From Prolixibacteraceae bacterium (GTDB lineage Bacteria > Bacteroidota > Bacteroidia > Bacteroidales > Prolixibacteraceae), in the NCBI GenBank assembly GCA_023229575.1, contig JALNYZ010000003.1:186001-250000 (forward strand): a DNA stretch of 64,000 nt, given 5' to 3'. Made by a program: the position numbers and the translations under genes. Numbering within the stretch: the first letter of the stretch is position 1; each line of letters begins with the position of its first letter. The notes below the pieces were generated by a model. It was given only the letters and a program-made list of their open reading frames with translations, did no database searches and had not been told where the DNA came from. Shown here in pieces: positions 52,494 through 61,766 of the stretch.

Positions 52494-52683
52494 AAAAAGA
52501 GAGGGAGACTTGGCGAGGGGGCGAGTGGGAGACCGAATGACGGGCTAGGGAAACGGTGAAGCGATGAAACGAAGCGCCGGTTCCCGAGCGAAGCCGAGCG
52601 GTCTTAATTTGTGTAATTTGTGAAATTTGTGGTAAGAGCGGGTTAATCCGTGTAATCAGTTTTAATCCAACCAATTGTTTTTT
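52494..52683. other. Gene-free low-complexity gap with REP-like repeat copy 2
   Basis: The first ~65 bases are purine-rich GGGAGA/GGCGAG-type sequence. cccgagcgaagccgagcgg at 52583-52601 is a second copy of the repeat at 51639-51660, inverted relative to it. It is followed by near-repeats of AATTTGTG (52607-52633) and TTAATCCGTGTAATCAG. I see no gene or terminator. Confidence 0.6.
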
Positions 52684-53010
52684 ATGAACGATTTTTACGA
52701 AAAGGTATATGATGTCACCCGTTTGATCCCTCCCGGCAGGGTGACGAATTACGGGGCCATCGCGCGCTACCTTGGCACCGGATTATCGGCCCGTGTGGTG
52801 GGCTGGGCGCTCAACAATTCGCATCAGCAGGAACCTTTCGTCCCCGCCCACCGGGTGGTCAACAGAAATGGATTGCTGACGGGCAAAGTCCATTTTCATC
52901 CCCCGTCCGCCATGCAGGAGCTGTTGGAAAACGAGGGGATTATTGTGGAAGATGATGCAGTGGTCGATTTCGATAAACACTTTTGGGATCCGATGAAAGA
53001 GTTGGAATGA
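52684..53010 (+). CDS. Alkyltransferase-like (ATL) protein of the MGMT family
   Basis: 108 residues from the ATG at 52684. It matches the DNA-binding domain of O6-alkylguanine-DNA alkyltransferase: VYDVTRLIPPGRVTNYGAIA (recognition helix region), LSARVVGWALNNS, and the active-site motif, which here reads PAHRVVNRNG. The nucleophilic Cys of PCHR is replaced by Ala55. It therefore cannot repair alkyl groups itself; ATL proteins flag O6-alkylguanine for nucleotide excision repair. The length (~110) is normal for ATL proteins. It is a single gene between repeat-rich gaps. Confidence 0.92.
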   Translation: MNDFYEKVYDVTRLIPPGRVTNYGAIARYLGTGLSARVVGWALNNSHQQEPFVPAHRVVNRNGLLTGKVHFHPPSAMQELLENEGIIVEDDAVVDFDKHFWDPMKELE

Positions 53011-53170
53011 ACCTTCCGGCGACAGCCGAAAAAGGGGATTCAAAACAGTTGCAACAATAAAATCAATCCTTCGTAACCAATATATTTGACGGAACGTAAA
53101 AGTCAATAAGACATTTATTTCAATTTGATACGCGTAAATATTTTATATTCAGTACGATAATGATTTGTAA

Positions 53171-53325
53171 GCCAATGTCGTTTAGTTAAGGTTTTTATAT
53201 TGTTAGCCTTGTGTCCTTTGTGTGTGCCTTTGAGTCCTTCGTGTTGAAATATAAGTACTTAAACACAAATGACTCAAAGTGAAACACAAAGGAAGCACGA
53301 AGAATTCGTTAACTAAGCGAAATTG
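53171..53325. repeat. Long imperfect palindrome upstream of mrp
   Basis: The outer ends tttagttaa and ttaactaagcg pair. Inside them, cctttgtgt...ctttgagtc...cgtgtt (53214-53244) pairs with aacac...gactcaaag...acacaaagg (~53263-53292). The whole ~150-base structure occupies the middle of the 53011-53371 gap, where no gene is seen. Confidence 0.55.
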
Positions 53326-53371
53326 TATGGTAATTTTTAACCTTTAATTTGTAATTTTTAATTCAACTATA

Positions 53372-54463
53372 ATGGCCCTAATTCCCAAAAATATATCCGA
53401 CACCCTCCGGAGAATTCTTTTCCCCGGCACTGAAAAAAGCATTGTAGATCTGGAGATGGTTCAGGAAATCCGTGTCGCAGGTAAGAAAATCACTTTTTCT
53501 TTGATATTTCAGAAGGAGGATGATCCCTCCGTTGGTCCGGTTTCCGAAGCTTGCAAGGACGAGATCCGGCGCGAGTACGGTAGCGACTTTGAGGTAACAA
53601 TAACCCCCAAAAGCGCCAACAGGATGACCCCTCCAGTGTTGCCGGGTGTCAAAAATATCATCGCTATCGCATCCGGCAAGGGAGGTGTTGGCAAGTCAAC
53701 AATGGCAGTCAACCTGGCTATCGCATTGGCCAGAAGGGGAGCCAAAGTCGGGCTGGTCGATGCAGATATTTTCGGTCCTTCGATACCCAAAATGTTTGGG
53801 GAAGAGGATGCACGGCCCTATTTCGAAAAGATCGATGGTCGCGACCGGATCGTTCCCATTGAGAAATTTGGTGTTAAATTCCTCTCCATTGGTTTCTTTG
53901 CCAACAAGCAGGATGCCCTTATCTGGCGTGGTCCCGTTGCTTCAAATGCATTGAAACAACTGATCATGGAAGGGAATTGGGGCGAACTCGACTTTATGCT
54001 GGTTGACCTGCCACCCGGAACCAGCGACATTCATCTTACGCTGGTTCAAACGCTGGCAGTTACCGGAGCTGTTATCGTTACCACACCACAGGATGTTGCA
54101 CTGGCCGATGTGGTAAAAGGTGTATCCATGTTCAACAGCAAGTCGATCAATGTGCCTGTTTTGGGGATCATCGAAAATATGTCGTGGTTTACTCCGGCGG
54201 AACTTCCTGAAAACAAGTATTACATTTTTGGCAAAGATGGCGGAAAAGAGTTGGCAGCTTCCATGAATCTTCCTTTACTGGGCCAGATTCCAATTGTGAT
54301 GCGTATCCGGGAAGGTGGAGACAGTGGTTTGCCGGCTGCATGCGATGAGGAGAGCGCTTCAGGAGTCGCGTTCGAACAATTGGCAGATGAGTTAATCGTG
54401 CAGTTGGAGCACCGGAACATTTATTTTGAACCAACCAAGAAAGTAACAGTTAAACGGAAGTAA
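53372..54463 (+). CDS. apbC: Mrp/NBP35-family P-loop ATPase (iron-sulfur cluster carrier)
   Basis: 363 residues. An N-terminal MIP18/DUF59 domain (~1-85) is followed by the deviant Walker A IAIASGKGGVGKST (98-110), GLVDADIFGPSIPKMFG, FMLVDLPPGTSDIHLT and GIIENMSWFTP. ApbC/Mrp proteins carry [4Fe-4S] clusters to apo-enzymes. The CxxC usually found after NMS is not present here (WFTPAELPENKYYIFG), a variant seen in several Bacteroidota. It is a single-gene unit followed at 24 bases by porW/sprE. Confidence 0.93.
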   Translation: MALIPKNISDTLRRILFPGTEKSIVDLEMVQEIRVAGKKITFSLIFQKEDDPSVGPVSEACKDEIRREYGSDFEVTITPKSANRMTPPVLPGVKNIIAIASGKGGVGKSTMAVNLAIALARRGAKVGLVDADIFGPSIPKMFGEEDARPYFEKIDGRDRIVPIEKFGVKFLSIGFFANKQDALIWRGPVASNALKQLIMEGNWGELDFMLVDLPPGTSDIHLTLVQTLAVTGAVIVTTPQDVALADVVKGVSMFNSKSINVPVLGIIENMSWFTPAELPENKYYIFGKDGGKELAASMNLPLLGQIPIVMRIREGGDSGLPAACDEESASGVAFEQLADELIVQLEHRNIYFEPTKKVTVKRK

Positions 54464-54487
54464 TTTTTTCAGCAATTTTGAGTTAAT

Positions 54488-57217
54488 TTGTATTATACAT
54501 TTATCCAAAAACGCTTGAAGGGACACGCCTTAAATCAGTTTTTTTATCCGCTGGTTCTACTGTTTTCTGTTGGATGCTCCACGCAGAACAACACTGCTAT
54601 ATCCCGGTTTTACCACCAGTTAAACTCCCAATACAACGTCTATTTTAATGCAAGGGAGAGTGTTAAGGAAGGTTTGTTGCGGATAGACCATCAAATCATT
54701 GAGGACTACACCCATCTGTTACCGGTTTACCCTGAAACCAGTCCAGGCGCCTCGCAGGTGGCTATGTCGCAAATGGAATATGCTGTGCAGAAGTGTCTTA
54801 AACTGATTGCGACCCACTCCATAACCAAGAGCCCCAAACGAAAAACCAATAAATCCGAGGCATATACAGCATTTGCATACAAAGCCGAATACAACAAGTG
54901 GGTAGATGATGCTTATCTGCTGATGGGACAGGCAGCTTACTATCAGCGCGATTTTCACAGGGCTGAGGAGAGTTTCAATTACATCTTGCACAATTTCTCC
55001 AATCAGCCAACCAGGAATCCGTCTTTTCTATGGTTGTCAAGATGTTATATCGAAACTGGCGAATTTGACAAAGCATTTCAAATATTAAAATTGCTTGAGC
55101 GGGATGGCAGTCTGCCGGCAGAGGTCAAAAAGGATCTTACCATTGTAAAGGCCGACTATTATATCACTGTCAAAGATTGGAAGGAAGCTGTCTTTCAGTT
55201 GAATCAGGCGCTGAAGATGGATTTGAGCAGAAAAGAGAGGGGGAGATACAATTTTATTTCGGCCCAACTCTACCTGGCCCTTGGGCAAAACAACGACGCT
55301 GTGGCTGCTTTTCACCGGGTTGTCAAATCAAGGCCTCCCATCAGAATGGCCTTTGAAGCGAAAATTTCACTACTGGAATATGACAGCAGCAATCCGGCAG
55401 AGGTAGATTTGGCGCTTGCCAAAATGATCAGAAACGGAAACAACCGTCCATACTTCGACCGCATTTATTATGCCAAGGGTGAGGTAGCGCTAAAGTCGCA
55501 TCGCAGGGAAGAGGCGCTGAAGGATTTTAGGACTTCTGTAACCTATAGCATCGATAACAACAACCAACGGGCGCTCTCCAGTTTAAAAGTAGCCGGTCTT
55601 TCGCTGGAAGAGAGTAACTACCGTATGGCTTCCTGTTATTACGACAGCGCGATGGCGGTGATTGGCCCTGGTTATCCAGGTTACTTGGATATTGTTTCGA
55701 AAACCAACGGTTTGGCGGCCCTTGTTAAGGATCTGGAATTGATTGGAAGGGAAGATAGTCTGCAAAAGGTTGCCTTAATGAGTGAAAAGGACCGGCTCAG
55801 TATCATTAACAAGCAGATTACCAAAATCGATGAGGAGGAGCGTAAAAGTCAGGCCGACCTGCAAAAGGAACAGAACAGTGTAAATTATTTCAGGGGTCAG
55901 CAATACCGTTCTAATTTTGATAACCAGTCGAACAACAGCGCGTGGTATTTCTACAACCCGGTTACTGCAGGACTTGGAAAAACAGATTTCCAGCAAATCT
56001 GGGGCAAAAGGAGGCTGGAGGATAACTGGAGAAGAAAGAATAAGATTTCTTTAAACCCCGGGGAAAATGATTTGGCTGATGCTGCTGAAATGCAGCTAAA
56101 GGAGCCTCAGAGACCAAAAGGATCCAATCCCAAATCGGTCGAATATTACCTGCAGGACCTGCCATTAACAGACTCCTTAATGCGTGCATCGCACGATCGG
56201 ATCAAATCAGCATATTTTGCGGCCGGGAGAATTTATGAGAGTGTGCTGAAAGACAATGCGCATGCCATAGCAATGTATGAAGAGTTGAATATCAGGTACC
56301 CTGCAAGTATTTATGAGTTGCCTGTGTGGATCGAATTTCATAAAATGAAGTACAAGGAGGCGCTTTACAGGAACAATATCACCCTGAAATATCCTGATTC
56401 AAATTATGCTAAATTTCTGTTGAATCCTGATTTTTTGCAGGTGATGGAGGTAAGGAGGCAGCAAAGAGAGCGTAAATATGGCGAAGCTTTGACCTTGTAC
56501 AAGAGTGGGGATTACGGCGGCGCCGGACAATTGGCTACCGAGGTGATGGCGCTTCAGCCTGACAGCCTTTTGCTGCCCAAAGTCAAATTTATTGACATGA
56601 TTGCCAGGGGAAAAAATGCATCTTCGGATGAATTTTCGAAAATGTTGGATCAATATCTTACCAATTATCCGGCCTCACCCGCAAATCCGGTAGTTGTAAA
56701 GATCCGTGATTTGGTCCGTCAAAATAGCCTTGCAGAATTGGAGAAGATAATCTCAAGGATGGATTCATCCTCCCTAAGCAAACTGCCGGAAAAAACCGCT
56801 ATCAGAAAGGATGATGCTTTCGGCGGAAAATACTCCTATGATGAAGAGCTGTTCCACTATTTTCTGCTATCCTTCCCTAAGGGCGCCAAAGTTGATGTCA
56901 ACCGACTGATTTTTGACCTGGCCAATTTTAACATTGACTATTATACCTCGATCGATTTTGATGTTGAAGAGATTAAGTTAAATGATGAGCTCCAGCATAT
57001 CGTGGTCAGAAGCCTGCCAAATAAAGAGGAAGCCATGGGCTATTTCGGAACGATCATTAAACACAAGGAAGTTTTCAAAACACTGGAAGGGGTTGACTTC
57101 CATTATTGTCTTGCATCCTCCCCAAACTACCGGAAAATCATTGAAGATCAGGATCTTCTGCAATACTTGAAGTTCTTCGTGCAGAACTACAGCAAGATAT
57201 CCTCCCCGGATAAATAA
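54488..57217 (+). CDS. PorW/SprE-type TPR lipoprotein of the type IX secretion system
   Basis: 909 residues with lipobox VLLFSVGC (Cys30) and several TPR-type helical pairs: AYLLMGQAAYYQRDFHRAEE in the form DDAYLLMGQAAYYQRDFHRA, FLWLSRCYIETGEFDKAFQI, YNFISAQLYLALGQNNDAVA, and others. ISRFYHQLNSQYNVYFNARE at the mature start and the motif WYFYNPVTAGLGKTDFQQIW in the middle are characteristic of SprE/PorW. This lipoprotein is needed for type IX secretion and gliding and is thought to connect periplasmic parts of the machinery. Only a TTG at 54488 gives the signal peptide, as no ATG precedes the lipobox in frame. A hairpin follows the stop. Confidence 0.88.
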   Translation: MYYTFIQKRLKGHALNQFFYPLVLLFSVGCSTQNNTAISRFYHQLNSQYNVYFNARESVKEGLLRIDHQIIEDYTHLLPVYPETSPGASQVAMSQMEYAVQKCLKLIATHSITKSPKRKTNKSEAYTAFAYKAEYNKWVDDAYLLMGQAAYYQRDFHRAEESFNYILHNFSNQPTRNPSFLWLSRCYIETGEFDKAFQILKLLERDGSLPAEVKKDLTIVKADYYITVKDWKEAVFQLNQALKMDLSRKERGRYNFISAQLYLALGQNNDAVAAFHRVVKSRPPIRMAFEAKISLLEYDSSNPAEVDLALAKMIRNGNNRPYFDRIYYAKGEVALKSHRREEALKDFRTSVTYSIDNNNQRALSSLKVAGLSLEESNYRMASCYYDSAMAVIGPGYPGYLDIVSKTNGLAALVKDLELIGREDSLQKVALMSEKDRLSIINKQITKIDEEERKSQADLQKEQNSVNYFRGQQYRSNFDNQSNNSAWYFYNPVTAGLGKTDFQQIWGKRRLEDNWRRKNKISLNPGENDLADAAEMQLKEPQRPKGSNPKSVEYYLQDLPLTDSLMRASHDRIKSAYFAAGRIYESVLKDNAHAIAMYEELNIRYPASIYELPVWIEFHKMKYKEALYRNNITLKYPDSNYAKFLLNPDFLQVMEVRRQQRERKYGEALTLYKSGDYGGAGQLATEVMALQPDSLLLPKVKFIDMIARGKNASSDEFSKMLDQYLTNYPASPANPVVVKIRDLVRQNSLAELEKIISRMDSSSLSKLPEKTAIRKDDAFGGKYSYDEELFHYFLLSFPKGAKVDVNRLIFDLANFNIDYYTSIDFDVEEIKLNDELQHIVVRSLPNKEEAMGYFGTIIKHKEVFKTLEGVDFHYCLASSPNYRKIIEDQDLLQYLKFFVQNYSKISSPDK

Positions 57218-57275
57218 TTTACACCCTTACGGATTTTAAAACCTTGAGGGTGTAAAAAATAGCCCATTGGGGCTA
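57218..57275 (+). terminator. Tandem hairpins after porW/sprE
   Basis: tttacaccct (57218-57227) pairs with agggtgtaaa (57247-57256), with further pairing of ggatttt/aaaacc inside. A second stem, tagccc/gggcta, spans 57260-57275. The first is followed by an A-rich run, so it may act in both directions. The remaining gap to 57479 shows no gene. Confidence 0.6.
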
Positions 57276-57479
57276 TTACATCATCAATTATTATTTGGTT
57301 ATTTTATTAGTGGAAAGATTGGAATTTATTTTAATCAGCCTGGTTATTAGCTCTAAACCAGCTTTTGTGCAGCAAAAGTCAATTGAAAATGTAATGATTG
57401 GTTGGCTTTATTAGAATATTTGAGTTTGACGTGGATTCAATACGCATAAAATCAGATAATTAACCAAATTCGTTGCCTC

Positions 57480-59126
57480 ATGAAAAATCTATTTATGTTC
57501 GTGGCCATTCTATTGTTGTCGGTCGGTGTGGTTTGCAAATCAAACGCTCAACAGACTGCAAAACCGGTGAAGGAAAAAGTTGCTGAAACTTACTCCCGGA
57601 TCTCCCTGACTTTTTTTATGGGTTTAGCAGCCGGAGTAAATTCAGCGCCTGCTGATGCAGCCGTGAATATTAAGTTCTCGGATAAATATTTTAACCACAA
57701 CCTGGCCAGTCTGGTACTACCCCTCGGGCAGGATTTTAAAATGCTGACCTTCGATAAAAAACGCGCATACCTTAGAGAGATGCTCACCAAAGAAGGAGTT
57801 GGCAGGAAAATGGTCGCAAAATGGTTCAACAGACAGGGAAATGGAATGATGAACCTTGATTATGTACATCAATGCGGACTCTACAATGCTTCCGATCAGG
57901 ATGTAAAGATGGCAGTGGCTGCAAAACGCGGGGATGCTTTTTTGAAAGACGCAGGCCAGAACCTTGTCAATAAAACGTATGTTCTGATTTTAGTCCCAAA
58001 CGATGTAAAATCCAAGGATGATGGAAAAATAAGAGGATGGGATTGTCAGTACGATTTCTTTTTCTACCAGTTGATTTTTACCCCTGATGTAGTATCCAAT
58101 TTCTACAATGTCTGGCCATACGAGGATGATGATGCGGCAGCCAAACAGATGAAAGTAGCTGCGTTTGATACGCTTACCTTCAAATTTGCCGATGCATACA
58201 ACAAATCATTCCAATCAGCTTCTGTCAGTGAGACTTTGACCAACAACAAAAAACCAAAATCACTGGATCAGTTGAAGAATGATCTGGCAAACCGCATGTA
58301 TGAAGGTGCAACTTTCCAGTTGGATAAAGATTTGGAAGATTTCAGGGTAAAGGTCAAAGTAGAGAAACTTCATCCAACACGGGCAAAAATTGGCAAAAAA
58401 GAGGCATTGAAGTGTGATCAGCAATTCTTTGTTTATCAATACAAATTTGATGAATCCAAAGGTACGGTTTCCCCGGTCCGACAGGCTGTTGTCAGGTCGA
58501 CAAGCAAAATTGCCAACAACAAGATGGTAGCCACTGGTGCGAGTCCGATGAGCAGTTTCTATCAGACCTATGGCGGAACGATTCAGGAAGGGATGATCCT
58601 GCAACAAAAACTGGATTTCGGCCTCTCGCTGGCTGCAGGTTTTGAGAGCGGAGGTATCGGCGGATTGAGCGGTAGTTTAATGTTGAGGACCGGTCAGTTT
58701 ACCAATGTAACAGGCTTGTACCTGATGATCGATGGAGGATATGATTCAGGAAAAAAATCGACCTCTTCAACTTTCACGGAGAGCAAATATAACTTTTTGA
58801 GATACTCCATCGGTTTGGGGAAAGGATTAAGGTTAGCCCGGATTGTTGAACTTACACCCTACATCCAATACGGGATTGAGCAAACAAAAGACAAAACCTA
58901 CAAAGACATAAGCACCAATATCATTAAAGCCGGCGGAGTGCTTGGTATTAATCTGACTCACAATATTTATCTGGTCGGGAGCGCCAATTATTATATGCCA
59001 TTTGGGGATATTTCAGTGAAAAATCAGAGCGATGCAAAAAGTACGCTTTCCGGTAAAACCTGGGACACTGATTTCAATGGACGTTCCGGTCTCTCCATCA
59101 TGGGTGGCCTTCGCATAGAATTTTAA
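57480..59126 (+). CDS. Outer-membrane protein with N-terminal periplasmic domain and C-terminal beta barrel; first gene of an exported-protein cluster
   Basis: 548 residues with a signal peptide (MFVAILLLSVGVVCKSNAQ). Residues ~60-370 are a mixed alpha/beta periplasmic region (FKMLTFDKKRAYLREMLTKE; NKTYVLILVPNDVKSKDD; YDFFFYQLIFTPDVV). From ~375 on, amphipathic strands begin (LDFGLSLAAGFESGGIGG; LRYSIGLGKGLRLARIVEL; YIQYGIEQ), ending with SGLSIMGGLRIEF, a normal last barrel strand. It should be an outer-membrane pore or anchor. The following genes (spaced 18, 49, 17 and 9 bases) encode exported proteins of LPP20/CsgG-like type, so all are probably one operon. No family name is known to me. 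Confidence 0.7.
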   Translation: MKNLFMFVAILLLSVGVVCKSNAQQTAKPVKEKVAETYSRISLTFFMGLAAGVNSAPADAAVNIKFSDKYFNHNLASLVLPLGQDFKMLTFDKKRAYLREMLTKEGVGRKMVAKWFNRQGNGMMNLDYVHQCGLYNASDQDVKMAVAAKRGDAFLKDAGQNLVNKTYVLILVPNDVKSKDDGKIRGWDCQYDFFFYQLIFTPDVVSNFYNVWPYEDDDAAAKQMKVAAFDTLTFKFADAYNKSFQSASVSETLTNNKKPKSLDQLKNDLANRMYEGATFQLDKDLEDFRVKVKVEKLHPTRAKIGKKEALKCDQQFFVYQYKFDESKGTVSPVRQAVVRSTSKIANNKMVATGASPMSSFYQTYGGTIQEGMILQQKLDFGLSLAAGFESGGIGGLSGSLMLRTGQFTNVTGLYLMIDGGYDSGKKSTSSTFTESKYNFLRYSIGLGKGLRLARIVELTPYIQYGIEQTKDKTYKDISTNIIKAGGVLGINLTHNIYLVGSANYYMPFGDISVKNQSDAKSTLSGKTWDTDFNGRSGLSIMGGLRIEF

Positions 59127-59144
59127 TTTTTCAATCTTCAAAAT

Positions 59145-59654
59145 ATGAAAAAGAGCACTTTAGCTGTAATTGCGCTATTCCTGGCCCTTACCATAGTTGT
59201 TGGCCAGACCCGCAAAGAGCGGAAAGCCATGTACGACAGTCAATTCAATTATGAACTGGCTTGCCTGGGTGTCGGGCAGGATGGGACCAAACTTTTGAAG
59301 GTATGGGGCTATGGGAAAAAGGTCGATAACGCCATCTATGATGCCAAGCGTACTTCGGTAGCGGCAGTCATTTTCAGGGGAGTTCCTGCCGGAAATGGAG
59401 CAGCGCCCACGCCATCGCTCTTGCCTGTTGACGGGTACGAAAAGAATATGGATTTCTTTGATGAATTCTTCAAAGATGGAGGAATGTACCTCAGCTTTGT
59501 CAACCTCACTACGGATGGAACCCCCGGAGGATCCGACAACATCAAAATGAGCCATGGTTACAAAGTCGCTGTAAGCGCGTCGATCAACTTCAATGAATTG
59601 CGCAAATACCTGCAGGACAAAGGAATTATTAAGAGACTTGATGCGGGTTTCTGA
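59145..59654 (+). CDS. Exported LPP20-like small protein
   Basis: 169 residues with a signal peptide (LAVIALFLALTIVVGQ). The core has LLKVWGYGKKVDNAIYDAKR, then TSVAAVIFRG (~51-79), the V-x-G-x-G-x(n)-A-x3-A-x4-A pattern of the LPP20/FlgT-N fold, in which a beta strand leads into a long helix. A second conserved stretch, GYKVAVSASINFNELRKYLQ, lies near the C-terminus. There is no lipobox, so it is probably soluble in the periplasm or bound to a partner. It is the second gene of the cluster, 18 bases after the barrel gene. It probably forms part of a ring or collar with its neighbours; that is inference from the fold. Confidence 0.65.
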   Translation: MKKSTLAVIALFLALTIVVGQTRKERKAMYDSQFNYELACLGVGQDGTKLLKVWGYGKKVDNAIYDAKRTSVAAVIFRGVPAGNGAAPTPSLLPVDGYEKNMDFFDEFFKDGGMYLSFVNLTTDGTPGGSDNIKMSHGYKVAVSASINFNELRKYLQDKGIIKRLDAGF

Positions 59655-59703
59655 TTTGGGTCTTTAAGTGAACGATTGGTTGATACATATAAATGAAAAA
59701 CAG

Positions 59704-60669
59704 ATGAAAAAAATCCTTCTAACGCTCTTTTTGGGAGTCATCTCTCTCCTCCTTTTTGCCCAGGCCAAAAAACCGGTTATCATGGTCGTTCCCAGCGACG
59801 TATTTTGCGTGTCGCACGGATATACCATGACTGTCAATGCCAACGGCAAAGACCAGGTTTTGCCGGATTATAAAAAGTGCATGCAGGGCAGCGATGAAAT
59901 TCGAATGGTCATTACCAAGATGGGAGCCATCATGGCCGACAGGGGATTCCCCCTGAAAGACCTTGAACAAACCCTCAAAAGCATCGATACCCAAAGTGCC
60001 GAGCTGGCCATGCTCACATCAAAAGGTGGCGCAGCCGTTGTTGAAACGCCCATCGATGTACTGAAACGAACCGCGAAAGCGGATATAATCATGGATATCG
60101 ACTTCAATGTAAAGCGCCAGGGACCAAGTAATTACATTACGTTTAACCTGAGGGGGCTGGATGCATATACCAACAAACAGGTAGCAGCCGCTGCAGGTAC
60201 AGGGAAACCCTCCTCTGCTGCCAATGTGGACCTGCTGCTCGAAGAGGCCGTCCTTAGCCACATGGATGCCTTCAATGGTCAGCTGCAGAACTTCTTCAAC
60301 GACATGTTTACCAATGGACGCGAGGTCGCCCTGGTCCTTCGTGTATGGGACAATGCAGGAGTGGACCTGGAACAGGAGTTTGATGTGAACGGCACCAACG
60401 ATCAACTCGATTTTCACATCGAGAACTGGTTGACAGCCAATACGGTAAACGGGAGGTTCTCTACCATTGACGCTACAGCGACGATGCTGCGTTTCGAACA
60501 GGTCCGTATCCCAATGATGTTTAACCTAAATGGCAGGGAAGTTGCCATGGATACCAGGAGATACATCTCAACCCTTCAAAAATATCTGGCAGGAGCACCC
60601 TTTAACCTACAGTGTAAAATCTATCAGCGGGGTTTGGGTGAGGCATGGTTAATTATTGGTGAAAAATAG
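59704..60669 (+). CDS. DUF6175-family exported protein (CsgG/LpoB-like)
   Basis: 321 residues from the ATG at 59704 (a GTG at 59668 would put 12 polar residues before the signal peptide LLTLFLGVISLLLFAQ). The mature start KPVIMVVPSDVFCVSHGYTM and the segment ADIIMDIDFNVKRQG, then YITFNLRGLDAYTNKQVAAA, resemble the strand-helix-strand core of CsgG, LpoB and TolB-N domains, where periplasmic proteins form rings or activate envelope enzymes. A second half (~210-321) contains FDVNGTNDQLDFHIENWL and ALVLRVWDNAG. I assign DUF6175 by overall appearance. It is the third gene of the cluster. The function is unknown. Confidence 0.68.
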   Translation: MKKILLTLFLGVISLLLFAQAKKPVIMVVPSDVFCVSHGYTMTVNANGKDQVLPDYKKCMQGSDEIRMVITKMGAIMADRGFPLKDLEQTLKSIDTQSAELAMLTSKGGAAVVETPIDVLKRTAKADIIMDIDFNVKRQGPSNYITFNLRGLDAYTNKQVAAAAGTGKPSSAANVDLLLEEAVLSHMDAFNGQLQNFFNDMFTNGREVALVLRVWDNAGVDLEQEFDVNGTNDQLDFHIENWLTANTVNGRFSTIDATATMLRFEQVRIPMMFNLNGREVAMDTRRYISTLQKYLAGAPFNLQCKIYQRGLGEAWLIIGEK

Positions 60670-60686
60670 AACTAAATCGGATACTC

Positions 60687-61757
60687 ATGAGAAAAAATAG
60701 TTTAATTCTCGTTCTGTTTGCGGCAATTTGCCTGATGGGAACAGTACGGTTGGTTGCCCAGAACAGCTCCGGCGCAAGCGATGATTTCGCAAGGATTGCC
60801 ATTGCGCCAACCATCCCTGATGATTTAAAGAAACTCCCGATGGGAACGCAGGAGATGTTGTTGGGTAAAATGAGACAAATCATTGCTTTAAATGGAATGA
60901 GTGCGCTCGACAACGGTCCGCTTTTTATCATCTTCCCGCAGTTGCTGGTACTCAGCAGTGATGTAGCCCCAACTGCCCCCCCAACTTTTACTTACAACAT
61001 GGAACTGGTGCTTAACATTGCCGACCGCTATACAGGCAACGTTTATGCAAGCGCTTCCCAAACGCTGAAAGGCGCCGGAAAGACGGAACAGGCAGCTTAC
61101 AACAACGCTTTTCAGCAGGTCAATATCCGCAACGGAAAATACAAGGCCATGGTCGAAAAGGCCAAAGAAGGGATCGTTGAATATTTCAATGCCCATTGCG
61201 ATCTGGCCATCTCAAGGGCCAAAAGCCTGGCCGATCAATACAACTGGAGAGGCTCTCTGGGAATACTCAATTCAGTACCGCCGGTTTGCAAGGAGTGCTT
61301 CGATAAATGCAACGAAGCCGCCAGCGAAATTGGCAGGAAAATGCCGATTGTAATTACCGTTGAGGAAAAAGCGATTATTGAGAAGGAGCCTGAATATACA
61401 GAAGGACAAACCATCGATCTCGGGAACAAGATCTTCTTGCGGTTCAAAATAGCCAAAAGGATTGGGGACAAAATTTTCGTCTATTTCGAATTGATCAACA
61501 AAAATGCAGAAGATTATATCCAGAAGATGTACCGTTTGTACGAGACCATGCTGATCGACAACAACGGGGATGAAAAACGGATCAACACCATGAAGATTGG
61601 CTCCCGGGAAAGTAACAATTACCTCGATGTGACCATTCTGCCGGAAGTAAATACAGAGGTGATCTGCGAATTTCCGAAGATCAATGAAATCAAATACCTC
61701 CGTTTTTACATCAACGACAACTTCTTTAAATTCAGAAATCTGCCGATTACCAAATAA
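60687..61757 (+). CDS. Exported CsgG/TolB-N-like protein with CxxCx3C motif
   Basis: 356 residues with a signal peptide (LVLFAAICLMGTVRLVAQ). After FARIAIAPTIPDDLKKLPMG comes a CsgG/TolB-N-like core: FIIFPQLLVLSSDVAPTAPP, YNMELVLNIADRYTGNVYAS, then LKGAGKTEQAAYNNAFQQV (127-145), the G-x-G...A-x3-A pattern shared with the neighbours. A helical region follows with a cysteine group, VCKECFDKC (Cys201, 204, 208), that could bind metal or form disulfides. The C-terminal ~110 residues are an Ig-like beta domain (FLRFKIAKRIGDKIFVYFEL). It is the fourth gene of the cluster, 17 bases after the DUF6175 gene. Confidence 0.65.
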   Translation: MRKNSLILVLFAAICLMGTVRLVAQNSSGASDDFARIAIAPTIPDDLKKLPMGTQEMLLGKMRQIIALNGMSALDNGPLFIIFPQLLVLSSDVAPTAPPTFTYNMELVLNIADRYTGNVYASASQTLKGAGKTEQAAYNNAFQQVNIRNGKYKAMVEKAKEGIVEYFNAHCDLAISRAKSLADQYNWRGSLGILNSVPPVCKECFDKCNEAASEIGRKMPIVITVEEKAIIEKEPEYTEGQTIDLGNKIFLRFKIAKRIGDKIFVYFELINKNAEDYIQKMYRLYETMLIDNNGDEKRINTMKIGSRESNNYLDVTILPEVNTEVICEFPKINEIKYLRFYINDNFFKFRNLPITK

Positions 61758-61766
61758 CTTTTCCCT

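Noticed and set aside
53171..53325. Palindromic gap as a CRISPR array
   Set aside because: The similar words are in inverted, not direct, order, without regular spacers.
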